A program made the position numbers and the translations under genes. From assembly GCF_001625305.1 (NCBI RefSeq), contig NW_017803909.1, positions 871,605 to 935,604 of the forward strand: a DNA stretch of 64,000 nucleotides. The letters run 5' to 3'. The stretch is from Branchiostoma belcheri. Its lineage: Eukaryota; Chordata; Leptocardii; Amphioxiformes; Branchiostomatidae. Below are positions 36,421 through 51,100 of this stretch, in pieces (the first letter of the stretch is position 1; every line of letters begins with the position of its first letter). The notes beneath the pieces are model-generated. The model searched no databases and was not told the DNA's origin. It saw only the letters and a program-made list of their open reading frames with translations.

Positions 36421-39400
36421 CATTTTCTGCCGATTCCGTGTTTGTTCATGTGCATAAACATAGGCTTTTATGTCGGATCGGTCTCTTTGAAGTAGTTTTA
36501 CGAGAGGTGCTGTTTTGTAAACAAGCTTGGCTGGAGTGTTTATCACTGAATCTACTGACCTTTACCCTTTGACCTAAGTAGCTTGTGTAGGTGATGGTTG
36601 CTAGGGATTTGACCACCAAAAAGTTTTCCAGGCCCAAACTTTTATTTTTAGCAGAATCTCCTGGAATATTGTCCTCCTTGATACATTTGGAGGATGGATT
36701 GAGGGTTTTCGTGATATTCTTGTTATTAAATGCATGACTGGTGGACAACAGGTGGTTTTCCCACCTCTGAAATAGAGGTCCCCTGTTCATGGATAACAAG
36801 CCAGGAGGAAGGCTTTCTAGCCATGTACTTTTCCATCAGTCTTCCCCCTTTTCTCCTCATCCATTGTTATTCTACAGAGGGACTGTTATCTTTGCAATTG
36901 TAGTAGATCTTACACACTTCATTTGCATTATTATTCACCAAGGTGAGTGTCCCTGAGGAGAGGATTTTTAATAGGCTCTCCCACCAGGTGCTGGGAAGCA
37001 AATAATGATGCTTGTATTCCCACCTTGGGGTATGTCTTGACACCTCATAATTTCGAAGCTTTGGGTAATATTTATGGAAATTAAGATAAGCATGATTGAT
37101 GCACACTTGTTTTGTAATGGGAGTTGGCATGACAATAAGCTATGGTGATGTTGAAGTCCCAGTGATGAAGACAGAGGCCACTGAGCACATCACAGGTGAT
37201 GGAAAGATGATTCGCAAACAAATTGTTTTCCGTTGATGGTAGGTATTTGCGAACCTATCAGGAGCCAAGGTTTCGAGTCTGCCATTTGATATTATATTTT
37301 TTTTTTTGGCAGTGTTTAAGTGATTTATCTCCTTGGCATCCCGAGTCATTAAGGCCCCATCTGCTCTGAAGGTGATTCTTCTTGCTTGTTTTTATAGCCT
37401 GCTAGATTTAGGCGCATATTTTTGGAATCCTGGGGATAAATTTACGTTTTTGAACTTTTGGAAAAGATCAGATTATATTTTGCAGGAGTGGAGCTCAGCT
37501 GCAGAGGGAGATGGAGGACCAGCTGAGTCATGACAACATCAAAGGACTGGGATTATGTTTATCTTAGGGAAGGTCTGGCCTTGTCTCCTGAAAGTACTAG
37601 TTTCTCACTGGTAATGGCAAGTAGTGACAACTGCTGGCACACACAGACATTGTCTCAAGCAAGGGGTGGACTAAACCCAGATTTCTTTTCACGATACCCA
37701 CATTGTCTGCATCACCAGAGTGATGACTTGACAGTTAGAGGAAGGTACAGACATTTTTTGGCACATTTTGAACCTTGATCACAGGCAGGTCACTACTGCA
37801 TTTGGCGGCCAAGAAATCTTTACCTTGAACTGTCATCAGAGACCTGTTGACCCCATTTCTTCCTTTTGTAAACAGGGAAGTCTCCTCCCCTGGTGCCGCG
37901 CTCATATGTATGGCAGCTGTTGATCATTTTTCATCCCAGCCTGTAAGTGGAGAGACCAGTGGAAACATCTGCAGTCTCTATGGTTGGTGGGTTGTCGAAC
38001 CCTTTTCTCCTCTCACACTCAGGCAGAACACAGTAAACAGGACCTGCCAGGTTTTCAGCGAATGATAGACATCTGTAATCTGGCTTTAGTGATTCCAAAA
38101 AGGCACCAGCTTTATTGTTCTTTTGTGCTGAAGCAGGCGCCATTGTGCGTCGGTGTACGGTGTACTCATCCAGACAAAGGCCTCAAATTTGTTTAGGATG
38201 GATTTATGTCAATAAAAGAAGAAAGGCATTTGTGGCCACCACCTGTCTGTATTTAAATGATCCCTTGAGGCGAGGCGGCACACTTTAGCAAGGATACACA
38301 GATAGTGTGATTTATGTCTTTCTTCCATAACAGGTGTGTCCAGTCTACCAAGGCACTAAATATTATTAATGGCAGTCATCTTCTGCTGACATTTTCAGAA
38401 TGCATTTGAAATTAGTCTTGGTTGTGAAATATTTTTGCCGCCATCCTTCATAGGTAACACATGTGTATGTCTTGGTTACTGTTATGTGCAGAACAGAAAG
38501 GTATGGCGATTTTTTTTGTCTAGAACGTTCTTCTTTCTTCTCTATTTATAGACTAGACAAATGTGCTTTTTTGGCTCTTACACACTTGGGACAATTTCAA
38601 GTATTGGAGAAGAAATCCCAAGTTAAATGTGCAGATCGAAGCAGCTCGCACCTTAAGATGCTGGTTCAATACCACCTTCAACAAGGGTTAATTTTCATTT
38701 TTCTTCATCATGGCTGTCAGCGGCTTTTCACGTAAATTGTGCGTTTGAAAGGCGAAACCAATTGCACTCATTTACCCGTGTTCGTTAAATTCCTCCCAAT
38801 GAAATTGGCTCAAAAGACTTGGCAGCCCTTGACACTGACAGATTTCAATTACAAAGCAAGCCCTTTGATGTAGTGTTTGATAATGGACTTGGAAAATGCC
38901 GAGCCCCCCGTGATTTATATTCCGGATGCAGAAAACTGCCATGGAGGATTCCAAATGAATGACAACTATTCATCATGGCTGACATGTAGATCCTTTATGC
39001 ATACAATATCGTGCAGGGTAACCCCCTCCGATGGACAGAATTACACAAATGTGCTAAATAGATGGAGGTTAAATCCCTAGGAAAAGGAGATGTCTCTCGT
39101 CAAGAAGCAAGACCAATTTGGGACCAGAAGTCCAATTTTGTGGAGTTTTGGGATTCTTTGGGAAGAACAAAATTTTGGCAAGAATTCAGGGGTGTGAAGT
39201 TCACGTTCGTAGCTCTCCCAGAATAACCACAGGGGCCCTTGTAATTGTACTAAATTATAATAGTTTGGATTACAGCATACATCTGTATCTGTGGGGAAAA
39301 TGAAAACAGCTGCAGGCCATAATTTGTGAAGAAAATTATGGGAAACAAGTTCTTGTGTTTGCCCTTGCCCTTGATAGATGAGCGCCTGTCATGGTTGCCC

Positions 39401-42400
39401 ATAGGATTTTGTTGGCGTGCCATAGGCGCTCATAAATTTTGGATTTAAAACCTGCATGGGATGTTTGCGCAAGATCAAGGGTGACTGACAACCATTAATC
39501 AATGGCAATTTAAATGGGCACTGTTTGAAGAGGTCACACCGGCTGTGCCCATATATGGCTGTGCGTGCAGGATGGAAATTGCCTGTCTGCACAGACAGTT
39601 GTCAAAATTCTCCTGAAACCTATTTGTAATATGATCCTCGCCTACAAAGTTCTATTTATGAGGCAAGAGTGATAAAGAGAAGAATGCGTGCATGCAGTAT
39701 GCTGCAGGAGACAATATCTGTACTAATATCTCAGTCTACAGACGTGATCAGGGGAACATGTTGACTTCATACTTTCCCCATTTCTCTCGGACTTTCCCTA
39801 ATGGAAACTTTACACCTATTAGAGGGTAATGTGCTCATGGCATCCTTAACAGGCTTGCCAAGATAAACAGAGCCATTTTGGGGTGAGGGACGGTAATGAC
39901 ATTTAGAGCTGTCCTCTCCTCAAGTTACCAGCAATTTTCTTCTCATTGATCCAATTATTATTGATAGGCTTGATAAATCTACCATGTCCGACCACTATGG
40001 CGGCCGCCTTCTCTGCTAATTCCCATCATGAATTGAAAGTGGGCATGTCTTTTGTTTCACGTGATACAGTTAGGGTGGGCGAGAGCCTGCTTTCAGGATA
40101 GAATCAGAGTGCGGGGCATAAAGAGTGGAACATAAAAGTCAGAGAGTCAGAGAGCTTTGTTCTTGAGGAATTATCATCAAGCATGGAATTATCGTAGAAT
40201 GGAAAAAAGCTGGAAATAGTAAACAATTTCCAACCTGTCGGATGATTTTACATCTGAAGCAAAACTGTGATCTACATTTACTATATTCACACCAGAATTA
40301 GAAGGGAGGGATTGCCTGATGGAGAGACAGTCCCTCAAAAGCCGCGGAAGATCAAAGGGGTTGCAGTACTTTGTTCCTCTTTTGTATAAATTATGGTCTA
40401 ATCAATCAAACAAATTTGCAGTCCCTGGCTGAAGAAAGAAAACACATCTCTTTGGTGGCCCCTGCTGGATGGAAATTAGCAAGTCCTTTGGAATAAGGCC
40501 TCTCCAACATGAAAGATTTGGTGTGGACCTCTGGGGTATATAGAAAGGTCAGGGGATCTGGGGGCTTTGAGATCAGGTAATTGCCTAGTGAAAAGCAGCT
40601 GGGTCAGGGTTAATGTAATTACAAGTGTTGCAAGAAAACAGGGACCACAGTGTCGGCGGGTAATGCTGTGTTTTAGCCTGGAGGCAGTGTAAGAATTCAA
40701 AAGAACAAATAGGAGGAAGGCATGGTTTAGCATTCAAAGCTGGGCTGAATAGGTATCAAGAGGATTTGCAAGTGTGCAAGGTCATAACACGGGTTCAAAA
40801 CTAGGCAAGTGTACCCTGCATGCTTCCCACCTTATTGACCACACCTCAGAAACGTTTTCAAGCACGAAAAATTTTCAGATCGTAACAGACAACGAAATCG
40901 AGCATCAATTTGTATTTTAATTCACTTGACTTATGTAGCTTGACTCATAGAGGCACAAATTCTATATGCAAAGAACTGCATTGCAAACAATGACTCTCCC
41001 TTGCTATATAATTGCTCACCAGAACAACTTGATGAACTGCTAGTGACTGATTTACAAGCAGTAAACCCGGAGGAGGCAGTTGTTTTCTCCCTGCTGTACT
41101 CTGAGTGCTGTACTCATGCGCACAGTCCTCCCAAACATTACAATCATGATCACAAATGACTGCCTCGGGCCAGTGCACAGTATTGTCCAAATTTATGTGA
41201 ACGCTTATTGTGTGGAATAAGTAACATGATACTCTTCATTTGCTTGCAGGTTGCAGTGTTTTATGCGTAATGTATTCCTCAATAATCCCTCAGCAGTTAC
41301 AAACTTGCTGTTGGAATCAAATATTTCTTAAAGTGAAAACAGGAAAGAAAGTCATGAAAGTCATTTATTTGTGTCTCTTTCAACTGTGGACCACAGATGG
41401 TTTCCTACTGTCAAACATTATGTAGAGACAGTGAATTTTAAGGTGTTTCCTCATAATGGTGGTAAAAATGGGAAGAAATTTTGTTACATGCATAATACAA
41501 GTCTTCAAGAAGAATTGTGTCATGAAAATATACTGAAATCCACAAAAGCTTTTGACAGTCATTTTCAATCACTAATTTTCTCACATGCAATGACATCATG
41601 GTAATTGGAAGTCTGTAACAGAATGTTCATATAATACAGCAGAAACTTGCTGCAGAGACGATTTGCAGTTCTATTCTTGCCTAGTAGCAAGATCACAGCA
41701 TGTAAATGGTCACTCCAGGAAATCTCTTGTACAAGATTGTAGGTAGTTTTCAATGTTGGATGGACATTTTGGAAAAAAAGTAAAGAAACATCAGTATTGG
41801 ATCAGGCTGAGTTGTAATACATTGTGATAGTTGGTATAGATCATGAACTCTTTTCTTTGTTATAACAAAATAAAATCAAAGCATATTCGGGATTATTGCA
41901 GTCAAAAAATCTAAAGCTCCTAATAACTTGTCTTTGCATACTACTTGCAAAGATAGATGACTTTTAAAGGTACAAAATGTAGGGTTTGACAAATTTACAA
42001 TTAAAAATAAGAATTGTGCTGTGAATGCGAAATGAAGGTAAAAAAGAGCTTACCAAGTACATGAAGAATCTTGAAAAATGGGCCTGTCAAATAACAATTC
42101 TGTTCCAGTCCTCATTAATTCATCCTAATGGCATAGCCAATGTTGCACACAGAGACTGTCTGAGTCAACAGGATAATTTGTACCATGGTTGAATTGATCC
42201 TGGATTATTATTAGCTGCTCTGTTAGTAAGATATGTAAATGGCGACATGAAGGAAAAAAGAACTGGGAAGCTTTACTCACCAAAAATTCCACCATAACCA
42301 TGGCTTACCGTATTGACCGCAACTGTATCATTTTTCCACAGATCATGTGGTGATGTTCAGGAAGTCAAGATGCCATACAATATATAATCCTGATATCTGA

Positions 42401-45135
42401 TTGGCCTCATCTTCTAACTGCCCACTGCCATCTTTGTTCAATGCACTGTAGAAACTGCAGGTAGACGTTCCATTGACATGACTTGTTTCCTGTTCCTGTT
42501 GCAGTGGATGATGGGACGGCAGCGGCGGGGGCAGCAACGTCAGCATCGCCACTTGAAGAAGAAGTCGATGACGACGTCTTCCAAGAAGACTTGGACGGAG
42601 ACTTCCACGCAGATGCTGATGATGAGTATGAGGAGGACCTTGAGAGTGAAGAAACCTTCCTCGGAGATGAGAAACAAACCCTTCTGGGGCATGGAGTCTA
42701 CCCAGGATGGAGGGCAGGGGCAATCCCACCAGCAGACTATCTCCCAAATGGGTCCTTACAGGTAGCTTTTGATGAATCCCCGCTCAAGTCCTTGAGTCAG
42801 TTAAGTGAGGGTGTGCCGGGGGAGATAAGAGGCACTCCACAGACACAAGGGAGTTTTGCTTATGACACCAAAAACTACCTCTTCAGTCCTTACAGCATCT
42901 TCATCCGATCCAACCTGCGGAGGCAAAACCGCTCATACAATGGTGGAATGGCCGGTAAGCTGAAGTGCAAATATTGCGGGGAGGCGTTCGAGTCCCTGTT
43001 TACTCTTACGGTGCACATGTCTCAGACTGGACACTTCCGCAGCCAGAGCACCTGCGTGCAGAGGCTCACGCAGAAAAGCACCAAGCCCAAGAAACGCTCC
43101 ATGCTGGACATGGAGGAGAAGGAGCACACGGATGCTGTGTTGAAGTGCATGGGCTGCGGACAGTCCTTTGACACACTGCAGGACCTCACCGTCCACATGA
43201 TGCAGACAAAGCACTATGAGAAAATTGCACAAAAGTGGGACTTTGGGAAGGAGGAGGAGGCGGAGGAAGCTCCTCAAGATCTGACTGACTACTTCGGGAA
43301 CAACAGCCTGGTCAGCCCAAACGCTGAGGCAGCAGAAGTACAGTGTGCCATGCCAGTCTTCTGCAGACCAACAACTCTGAACATTCCATCCCAAACTTCT
43401 ACAGACACAACAGAGGCTGTGAAAGAGCCAGCTCAACCTAGTGGTAGTGCAGCAACAGTGGGCACCCTCCTGCCATTCAAGCTTGAGGAACTGTTCCCAC
43501 AGATGTACAAAGAAGAGGATGTGGAGCACACCACGACCATGACAGTACACAGTTTGAGAGCCAGTCTGCAGTACCAGAAGCAGAAGAAACAAATCCTGCG
43601 ATGTCTGGCCTGCAGCAAGGTGTGCGATTCCCTCCACATGCTCACACAGCACATGCTGGACACTGGGCACTTCAGCAAGGTGCCCAATGGACCAGAGAAA
43701 ACAGAAGAAGAAAGCAAGGCAGAGAGGGTTCCCTTACTCGCTCAGGCGCCATCATCATCAATGTCAAAGTCACAGGATGACTCAATGGACAAGGAGGTGT
43801 CTCCGAGTCAGACAAATGGGAACACCGAAATGTCCACTTCTGTGATCCAGACACCTTCCAAACCGAGGATTGAGGAGAAGTATCTGCAGACCGCAGAGGT
43901 CCAGCAGCCTTCCAAAGGCAACATCCTCCAATTGTTGCAAAACACTGTCCACTGCTCCCTGCAGAAAGCAGCTGGGCAGGAGAGTAGTTCTGTAGGGGCC
44001 TATTCAGTCCCTGCCACTAGTGTGTTAGAAAGTAGATGGATACAGCGTAGAAGTCCTGTCATCGCTTCCACTCCTAGAATTAAGGTCGAGGAGAAGGAAG
44101 AGGAAGGAGCTGTTGACTTGAGGGTTCACTCCTCCCCGTCTCCCACTGTAACCACCAGTGCAATTCCATCCAGCAGTAGTGTTCTGTCTACATTGTCCAC
44201 CACCAGTGTGACTGAAAAGTATGTCAAACCCAATGCCAGCAAGGCAAAGCAGGAGGACCCACTGGATGCCATGAGGAGAATAGCACAGTCTTGCGAACCG
44301 TCCACACGCTCTGAGGATGCCTTCAAGATGCAGAACCACAGCAGCTCTGGCCCAGATGTCAAGCCCCTCCCCGGACGTTCCCAGTTGTTATCATCCACCA
44401 ATTCTGCAGGAATGACAGCAAGCAATAGGATCTCTGGTAGGTTAGCTTCCTCTAGTCGGACATTTTGTGAAACAGCGAGTAAAGAAGAGCAGAGGGTAGG
44501 TTCTGGTAACCGACGAATAGCGCCCAGGGCCACGAACTGCCATGTAGACACTGTGAAAGTGAGTAGACGAGGACGACATTCCTCGTGGAATCCTGTGCAC
44601 CAAATGATCTTACAGGCTTATATTGTATCCAATATGGACACGGCAGAGGGCCGGCCTCGCAGCCCCCCTCCCGACATCAGCCACGATGACAAAGTGGGCA
44701 TAGCCCATGCCACGGGTCTGACCATGACAGCCATCAATCACTGGGTTGCCAACGTGCGGTACCGACTCAGGCATGCCGGCAGTGCCAAGTTTGTGAAGAA
44801 CTACCAGACCACCAGTCCCCTCGTTCCAATGCTTGGAGTGTGGTACGCAGCCCACCACACCCAGACACTTTGTTTCACACTTGGAAAACCATCTCGGATT
44901 CAAAGTGACTGATGTCAACGCCATGGCAGCTAAAATGGCCAGTGAACCGGTGACGCGCCAGGCTGTAAATTCCAGCAAAGTTGCAGACGTGAATGAAAAT
45001 TCCTTCAAGTGTTCGTTGTGCTCGTGTGAGTTCAAGAGCAGACATGCTGTCAAGATTCATCTGAGCAAAACACACGAGAAATCCCCCCATTATCAGGACA
45101 ATTTCATTGTTCCTTTGAATTCAAATGTTCAGTGA
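35834..45135 (+). CDS. tsh: Teashirt zinc-finger/homeodomain protein, with a frameshift
   Basis: Exon 1 (35834-35873) encodes MPRRKQHSPKKVR, the conserved teashirt start. Exon 2 (from 42505 after cctgttgcag, phase 1) holds the rest. After an acidic N-terminus come three teashirt-type fingers (CKYCGEAF..HMSQTGHF at about 168-190, CMGCGQSF..HMMQTKHY at 228-250, CLACSKVC..HMLDTGHF at 380-402). An atypical homeodomain follows (about 702-772, with NHWVANVRYRLR). The frame then shifts near 44823: the original frame stops at 44910-44912. The next frame continues with CLECGTQ..HFVSHLENH and a last C2H2 finger, ending at TGA 45133-45135. The family pattern expects one base fewer at 44821-44825. With that, the protein is 889 residues; as written it is 815. 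Teashirt proteins are nuclear transcription regulators of trunk and neural patterning. A sequencing error is the likeliest cause of the break. Confidence 0.9.
35874..42504 (+). other. Large first intron of teashirt
   Basis: 6.6 kb between gtacgt and ttgcag. No other coding exon was recognised on either strand. Large first introns in developmental regulators often hold enhancers; no individual site can be named here. Confidence 0.6.
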
Positions 45136-48100
45136 AACTGAATATTAGTATAAAGTGAATTACAAAGAGCACCTTTATTTATTAAGATCAATAACTTAGT
45201 TTATATCTGTTTGACAGATAGTTATGGTTATGTTGGCATGAAAGCCTGTGACAGATTTTCTTGTTATAGTATTCTTGTTATGGTCAAAAAAGTTTATTTA
45301 CTCTTTTACATTTTCAGAAAATGTGCTTGTTGTAAACATGTAGCCAAGCCCCCGAGTATTCTTCACAGGTTGCTACTGAATCTTGGTTTTTAGTTGACAC
45401 ATATTTAGGCAAGTCCTTCAAATGAGGGTCTGTTTCTGGTGCTGATAGAAACCTTTTCCACTTGTCTCATATGCCCATGTTTTAACTTTAGCTACTGGTA
45501 TTTCTCAGTTTGAGTATTATTCCTCTTTATTATTGTTGCCAAGATCTTGTGGAAAATTGTGAATTTGTAGCAGCAAATACACGGCACTATCAGGACTGGA
45601 GGCTTTGTAAGATGCTGTGTACTATTATGTTACATCAGATGGAAAATCTTCAGTGAAATCATGATCTGATGATATCCTATCTCAGTGAAGACAGTATTCA
45701 ATATGGCTCAACTTGGTGATTTGTCTAGAGACATCTTTATGTTTGTAGATGTTGTCCTGATCACAGTCACAGACAAATCTTGGACACAAATGCAAAACAG
45801 TTACAGAGTTATCACTTTTAAGATTAAGTTTATCTGAAAGTATTTTTATCATTTTTATAACTGATAGATACAGATTTATGTAATTTCGGGAAATGTGTAC
45901 ACTATAGAGTGATGTCGCCATGTGTTAACAGATGGAAGAAAGGTGTACACTGACTTATTTTTCTGTTAGGATACATTTATGTACATGTATGTATCAACAA
46001 TTGAAGTCTTTATCTGTTTCTGAGAGCCACATCAAAGCTGTCCAAATTATGCCTTTTAAAATCTTAAATGTAATCTTTGTGTTGACCCAGTTCGTACAAC
46101 CATGTATCTTGTATGATGTTTCAAAGTCTTCACTTTTCATTGGTAGGAAAAAAAACTTGCCATACATCTTATTATTTGGAATTTAGGGATAGTTAGAATT
46201 AGTCCTCAATATTTTGTAAGAAAATTATGTTCATTCAAGTTGGTCCTGCAATTCTTAGTGAATTTAATTTGCGGGTTGTATTTGTATGTGTTTTTGATAA
46301 AGGAGAACAAAGCTTTTGGATACATGCAACTGGTTCATGTCTAAGTGGAAAGTGAAGCTGATATTTTTGAGAACACCGTTGAGAACAGTGTTTGTGGATG
46401 TTATAAAACAGTTACAGAGAGTATACTGTAATGGTCTGAAATTGGGGGACAGAAAAGCTAGAGCAGTGGGGACTCACCATTTTTGTACTGATGGGGAAGG
46501 ATGAAAAATAAGATAAATTGGCATGATGTGAGCAAGACAATTGTCTTTCCTCAAGTGAATCAAATTGTTAAGAAAGTAGATAAGAAATACTATCAATGGC
46601 TGTCTTTTGTAGATGTTATTATTACAGTGCAGTAATACTGTATGATGAACTATGATGCAAACATTGTGTCCGTGTACATGTATGTGAGTATGGTCCAATC
46701 TGAGATTGTTGAATTTCTTCGCAAATTGTAATTTGCATGTAGTGTTTGTACATAGTAATTTGAGCAGATTTCTCTTTTACATGCCAAACTGCTTCAATGT
46801 TGGGCACAAATGAATTAAAGCTAATGAAGACATTTTGATACATCCATTGTTCATTGTCTATATGATAAGTTATGACCACAGGAAAGAGTAGCTAGTATAT
46901 ACCAATTTTGATGGTATTATTTTTTGCAGTTTAACAACTCCAATTCCTTGTTTTTTGCAGCATATAGCTTGTTTTAGAAATCTTTGTTCTGTTATTGAAA
47001 GTATGGTTTGCTACCATGTTGAAGTTTGAAGAGAGATCAACCTAATGTTGACATAGCACTCCCATGTTAAAGGTCTCCCCTGAAAAACAGATCAATATCA
47101 TTGGGAGAGTTTAATTTCATACACGTGTACATGTAGTCTTTCCACTCCTTTTTAATTTTCTTCGCTTCGCAATTTTTGCACGGAGGGGTAAACCAAACGT
47201 ACAATATACTTAAATGTGACCTATTATCAATGAAATGTCTAATTTTCCTGTTCTAAGCAAACCCCTTTGAAAGCCATTACTTTTCTTCCCTCATCTTCCC
47301 TCTAAGTGAAATTGACTGGTCCTTGGTGAATGAATGTGAAGGTCAGACCAACGATCCTCATCTTTTAAAAGATTACCCGCCATTTGATAATGGAGGATGC
47401 TCGAAAAATGCCACACACAACAATCAGACATGTGTCGACAATATAAGAATCTGTTCTTCAGCAGCCTTACACAGATGTCACACAGTGCCCTGGTGCCCAT
47501 TCTTCACAGATGTCACACGGGGCACCATTTTTTTTATTTCCTGGAAAGGTGGAGTGACTAAGTGACCTTGCACTTGGTACTCTCGTGATCTTGAAACAAC
47601 TCTGTTCCTCTAAAATTGAATTAGTCTGGCTGGAGGGCTATCTCACTCCCAATTGGAGAGGAAGGGGGTCAGCTACAGTTGATGTGAATTCCCATCTACC
47701 TTCATGTATTCATCACAAACCTACTACCGGCCTCTCTGTCCCGAGGAGATTTTTCCCCTGACCTCCACAACATTTATAACTACGGAAAGACCACGGGTGG
47801 CCAGCATGCAACTGAACCCCTGGCACTTTATTAATTTGAACAGAATGGAAAGCAAGCTTCTTACAGGTATTTATGGACCACGAAAGGTACTGCATGCAGT
47901 CACTAGTGGTAACTCTTGAGTGATATTCAGGCATCACAAGAACAGTTTAAGGTTGAAAAGTTTTAACATCACCATTCAGTTGAGTTTTGGTATTGTTACA
48001 ACTGGTATTTTTTGCCCTAGTTTTGTTAGGGATGGTAGGAAAAAGGATGAAAGTACATAAGTAGGTTTGTAGTATTTCGTACCATAAGGGTGCATGTCAG

Positions 48101-51100
48101 ACATTTGTTTCAGTTTGATGCCCATGTTTTTTTAGTTCTCATTGGTTTGATAGGACCTACATACATTTGAATATTAATAACTTATTGATAGATTGATTCA
48201 ATATCTACACTATCAACCATGAGCTTATCTTCTGTAAGATCTACTTAAATATTCACCTTTAACCAGTTATATTCTCGCAGCATGTGGTGTAACAATATCT
48301 GCCCAGCATGTGGGCCTGTCATGGGTATGCATGAATGTTCGCTGTCGAAGTATTCTTGAAATGTTGAATAGATGCACAAACAGCCTCTAGAACACACAAT
48401 GTCACACGACCACCTGCCAGAATGGCTCGTATAACGTATAGGAGTAGATTTTCCCCTGTTGTGAAAAGCATTTTCCTCTAACTGAGACAGTGGTTGGGCA
48501 AAATGACAGCTTTGAGTTGTGCGATTGATGCTACAAATGGTGTACACATGACACTGACATTTAGACTGGCCTTTGTTTGTCAGCCGGTTGCTACATTATG
48601 GTCAGAGTAAGGCCCTTTTTAGGATGGAACCCTCAGTCACATGCATATTTACACTGAATTTTTATCAATTTAGGGGATCATACAAGTTCTTACATTGCAG
48701 TTCTAAAACGTGATGGTACATGAAATGTTCTATGGATCTTTAGCACTATTGGTGCTCAAGGGTGTAACAAATTGTTAATGGTCTATGGTGGTGAAGGTTA
48801 CAGGCAGAATGTTTGGAACCACATTTACTAAATGTTTTCTGGATGCAGCAGATGTTGTGGGGCACTCAACAGTACTTGAAGTTGACTTGGGACTGTTCCA
48901 CTTTTATAGTTCAGGGTAGAGTAGTCAGGAAAATATCCCAAAGTTGAAATGTTGCAGTCAGGAACAATTTGACTCATAGATAAATGGTGGTTAACACTGG
49001 TAGAATGAAAGAACTGCTCCTGACTACCCCCCTTGGGGAGTTTTAAATGGAATAGTCCTGGATGGGGATGTTCTTTCAACCTTTCCATTGAGTAAATCAT
49101 GCTTCAAATTTTAGAAAATGGCATCAGTTGGAATAATTTATATGTCAGCTTAATGCATGATACGATCATTGCAGACTATAATCAATTATGCTACATGATG
49201 AATGATTTTATACAAATATTGATGATAATGGAAAAAAGGGAAAACCACATCAAAAACCGTCATTCATTCAAAGGTCCACAAAAATCCACTCTTGCTCATA
49301 ACGTTACTCCTTCTAACATAAACACAGTGATATAAATGGTGAAATAATGGGGGTATGTCCTTGGCCTTGTGTAGTTGCCTGCACAAAGATAAAATTCACA
49401 TCTTTGCCAGGTGTAAAGGATAGGTGTTAAAACCGCTTTCTCTGTATTGTATTCTCTTGACACAAGCAACAAAACCACTTAATGACATTTGAAGTAGAAG
49501 ATAAATAATGTAGTTATTCTTCCTCAACATGTGCCATGCCATCTATCTACAACAAAACTACTCTGTCAAAATTTAATGGCTCAAAGACAACCAAGAGAAA
49601 ACCCAATTCAACTCCAGTGCCCCATATAGAGACCATGCCTCATCCAATACATGCAGTCTGTAGTCTGATGGTAGCCCCACAACTATTACCTGTTACTGTT
49701 CTGTTTTATTAGTCAAGCTATATTGTCCTTGTGTTGTCCTTTCTTCTGTGAGACACTCGTATTTTTCTTTTAAGCTATATAATGAGATAATAGAATAGCT
49801 GTTTTTGGAATGGCAAAGCAACTCAGTTGAAAAGTAGGTACCATCGTAATCCTCCTCAAACGTAATGACTTACTGATTTTAGTATTGCCTATGTTATAGC
49901 GATATCATTTAGATTTACATAGACCAGAGTTTTGTCTTGTTCATACCATACTATAATTACAGGTACATCGTCCAGGCATTCCTGGTAAAGTTTAATACCA
50001 TAGCCTCGTTGCCATTTCCCACATGAACTCTAAAATACCTTCTTCATCTTACAAAGACTCCAGAAATGAGAGGTAATTGTTTGCATGTGCCTTTCCCTTC
50101 CCCAAAGTCGGTTTTCTCAATTTCTGCGTCATAATTAGAGCTCGGAGAAGTAGGAGGGACGGTCTGTGCGTGAAAGTGGTGTTACCGGAGGGGGCATGGG
50201 GAGAGCGAACACATTTGTTAGAATTGATATAGTGTGTTCTGACCTGAACCCGCAAAGACGCACAGCTTTAACCTTCACGGGATGAAATGCAGAATGAATG
50301 ATGCGCCGTATTCAGCAGCCACGCGAGATGGGGACGTATATAATGCATGGATTGTAATTTGAGAGACATCTGTATTCACTTCTAGTAACGTTATGTCGGC
50401 ACCCTTTTAAGAGGGCAAGTTCACACTACAAAAAAGACAACAATGTTGTTAAGACGTTCGAAAACCAAAGGTTATCATATATTATATTTTTGATACCATG
50501 CCACTGTGTTTTTTAATGTAATACAACAACGCATTATATTAGTTTGTGTTGAAATTTGATGAAATAAAGTCGGCAAACGTATTTACGCATGTGGAAATAT
50601 CTTGAGGGGAATATATAACTTCTAACCCGTCTTATGTACCCGGTATATCTACGTTCACTCTTAAATTGTTTTCGTACAGACTGAATATATGAAGGCAACT
50701 GCTGGAGAGACACAATTTCAATGGAAATGACAGAAGGACAGGAGGACAATTTATCACAATTTTACATATTGCTTGTGTACGTGCTTCGATGAAAAAGTAG
50801 CGAAAAGAAACAGTTCTCCAACTGGCCGCATGGTGGCGGTAGTAAGAACACGAGTCCTTTAATAGTACACGAGTGACGTTGCATGTATAAAAGGAAAAGC
50901 ACTTCCTCTCAGGAGCGGCACGTTTCAACATTGCGTATTGACAACAAAGATCGCTCACACGTTCTGAGTGAGTGGAGACACGTAGTAAGAACCATTAATG
51001 TTACATGCTCTATTTCCCCCGATATCTTCCGGGACCCAGTGCTGAACGGTTTGCCCTCTGTTGGGAGTGGTTGGTTCGTTTAATTGATGTGCTCTTCCGA

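Noticed and set aside
42933..43670. 245-codon open frame on the minus strand
   Set aside because: It lies exactly opposite the teashirt zinc-finger exon, whose plus-strand frame is clearly conserved. It is a shadow of that coding sequence.
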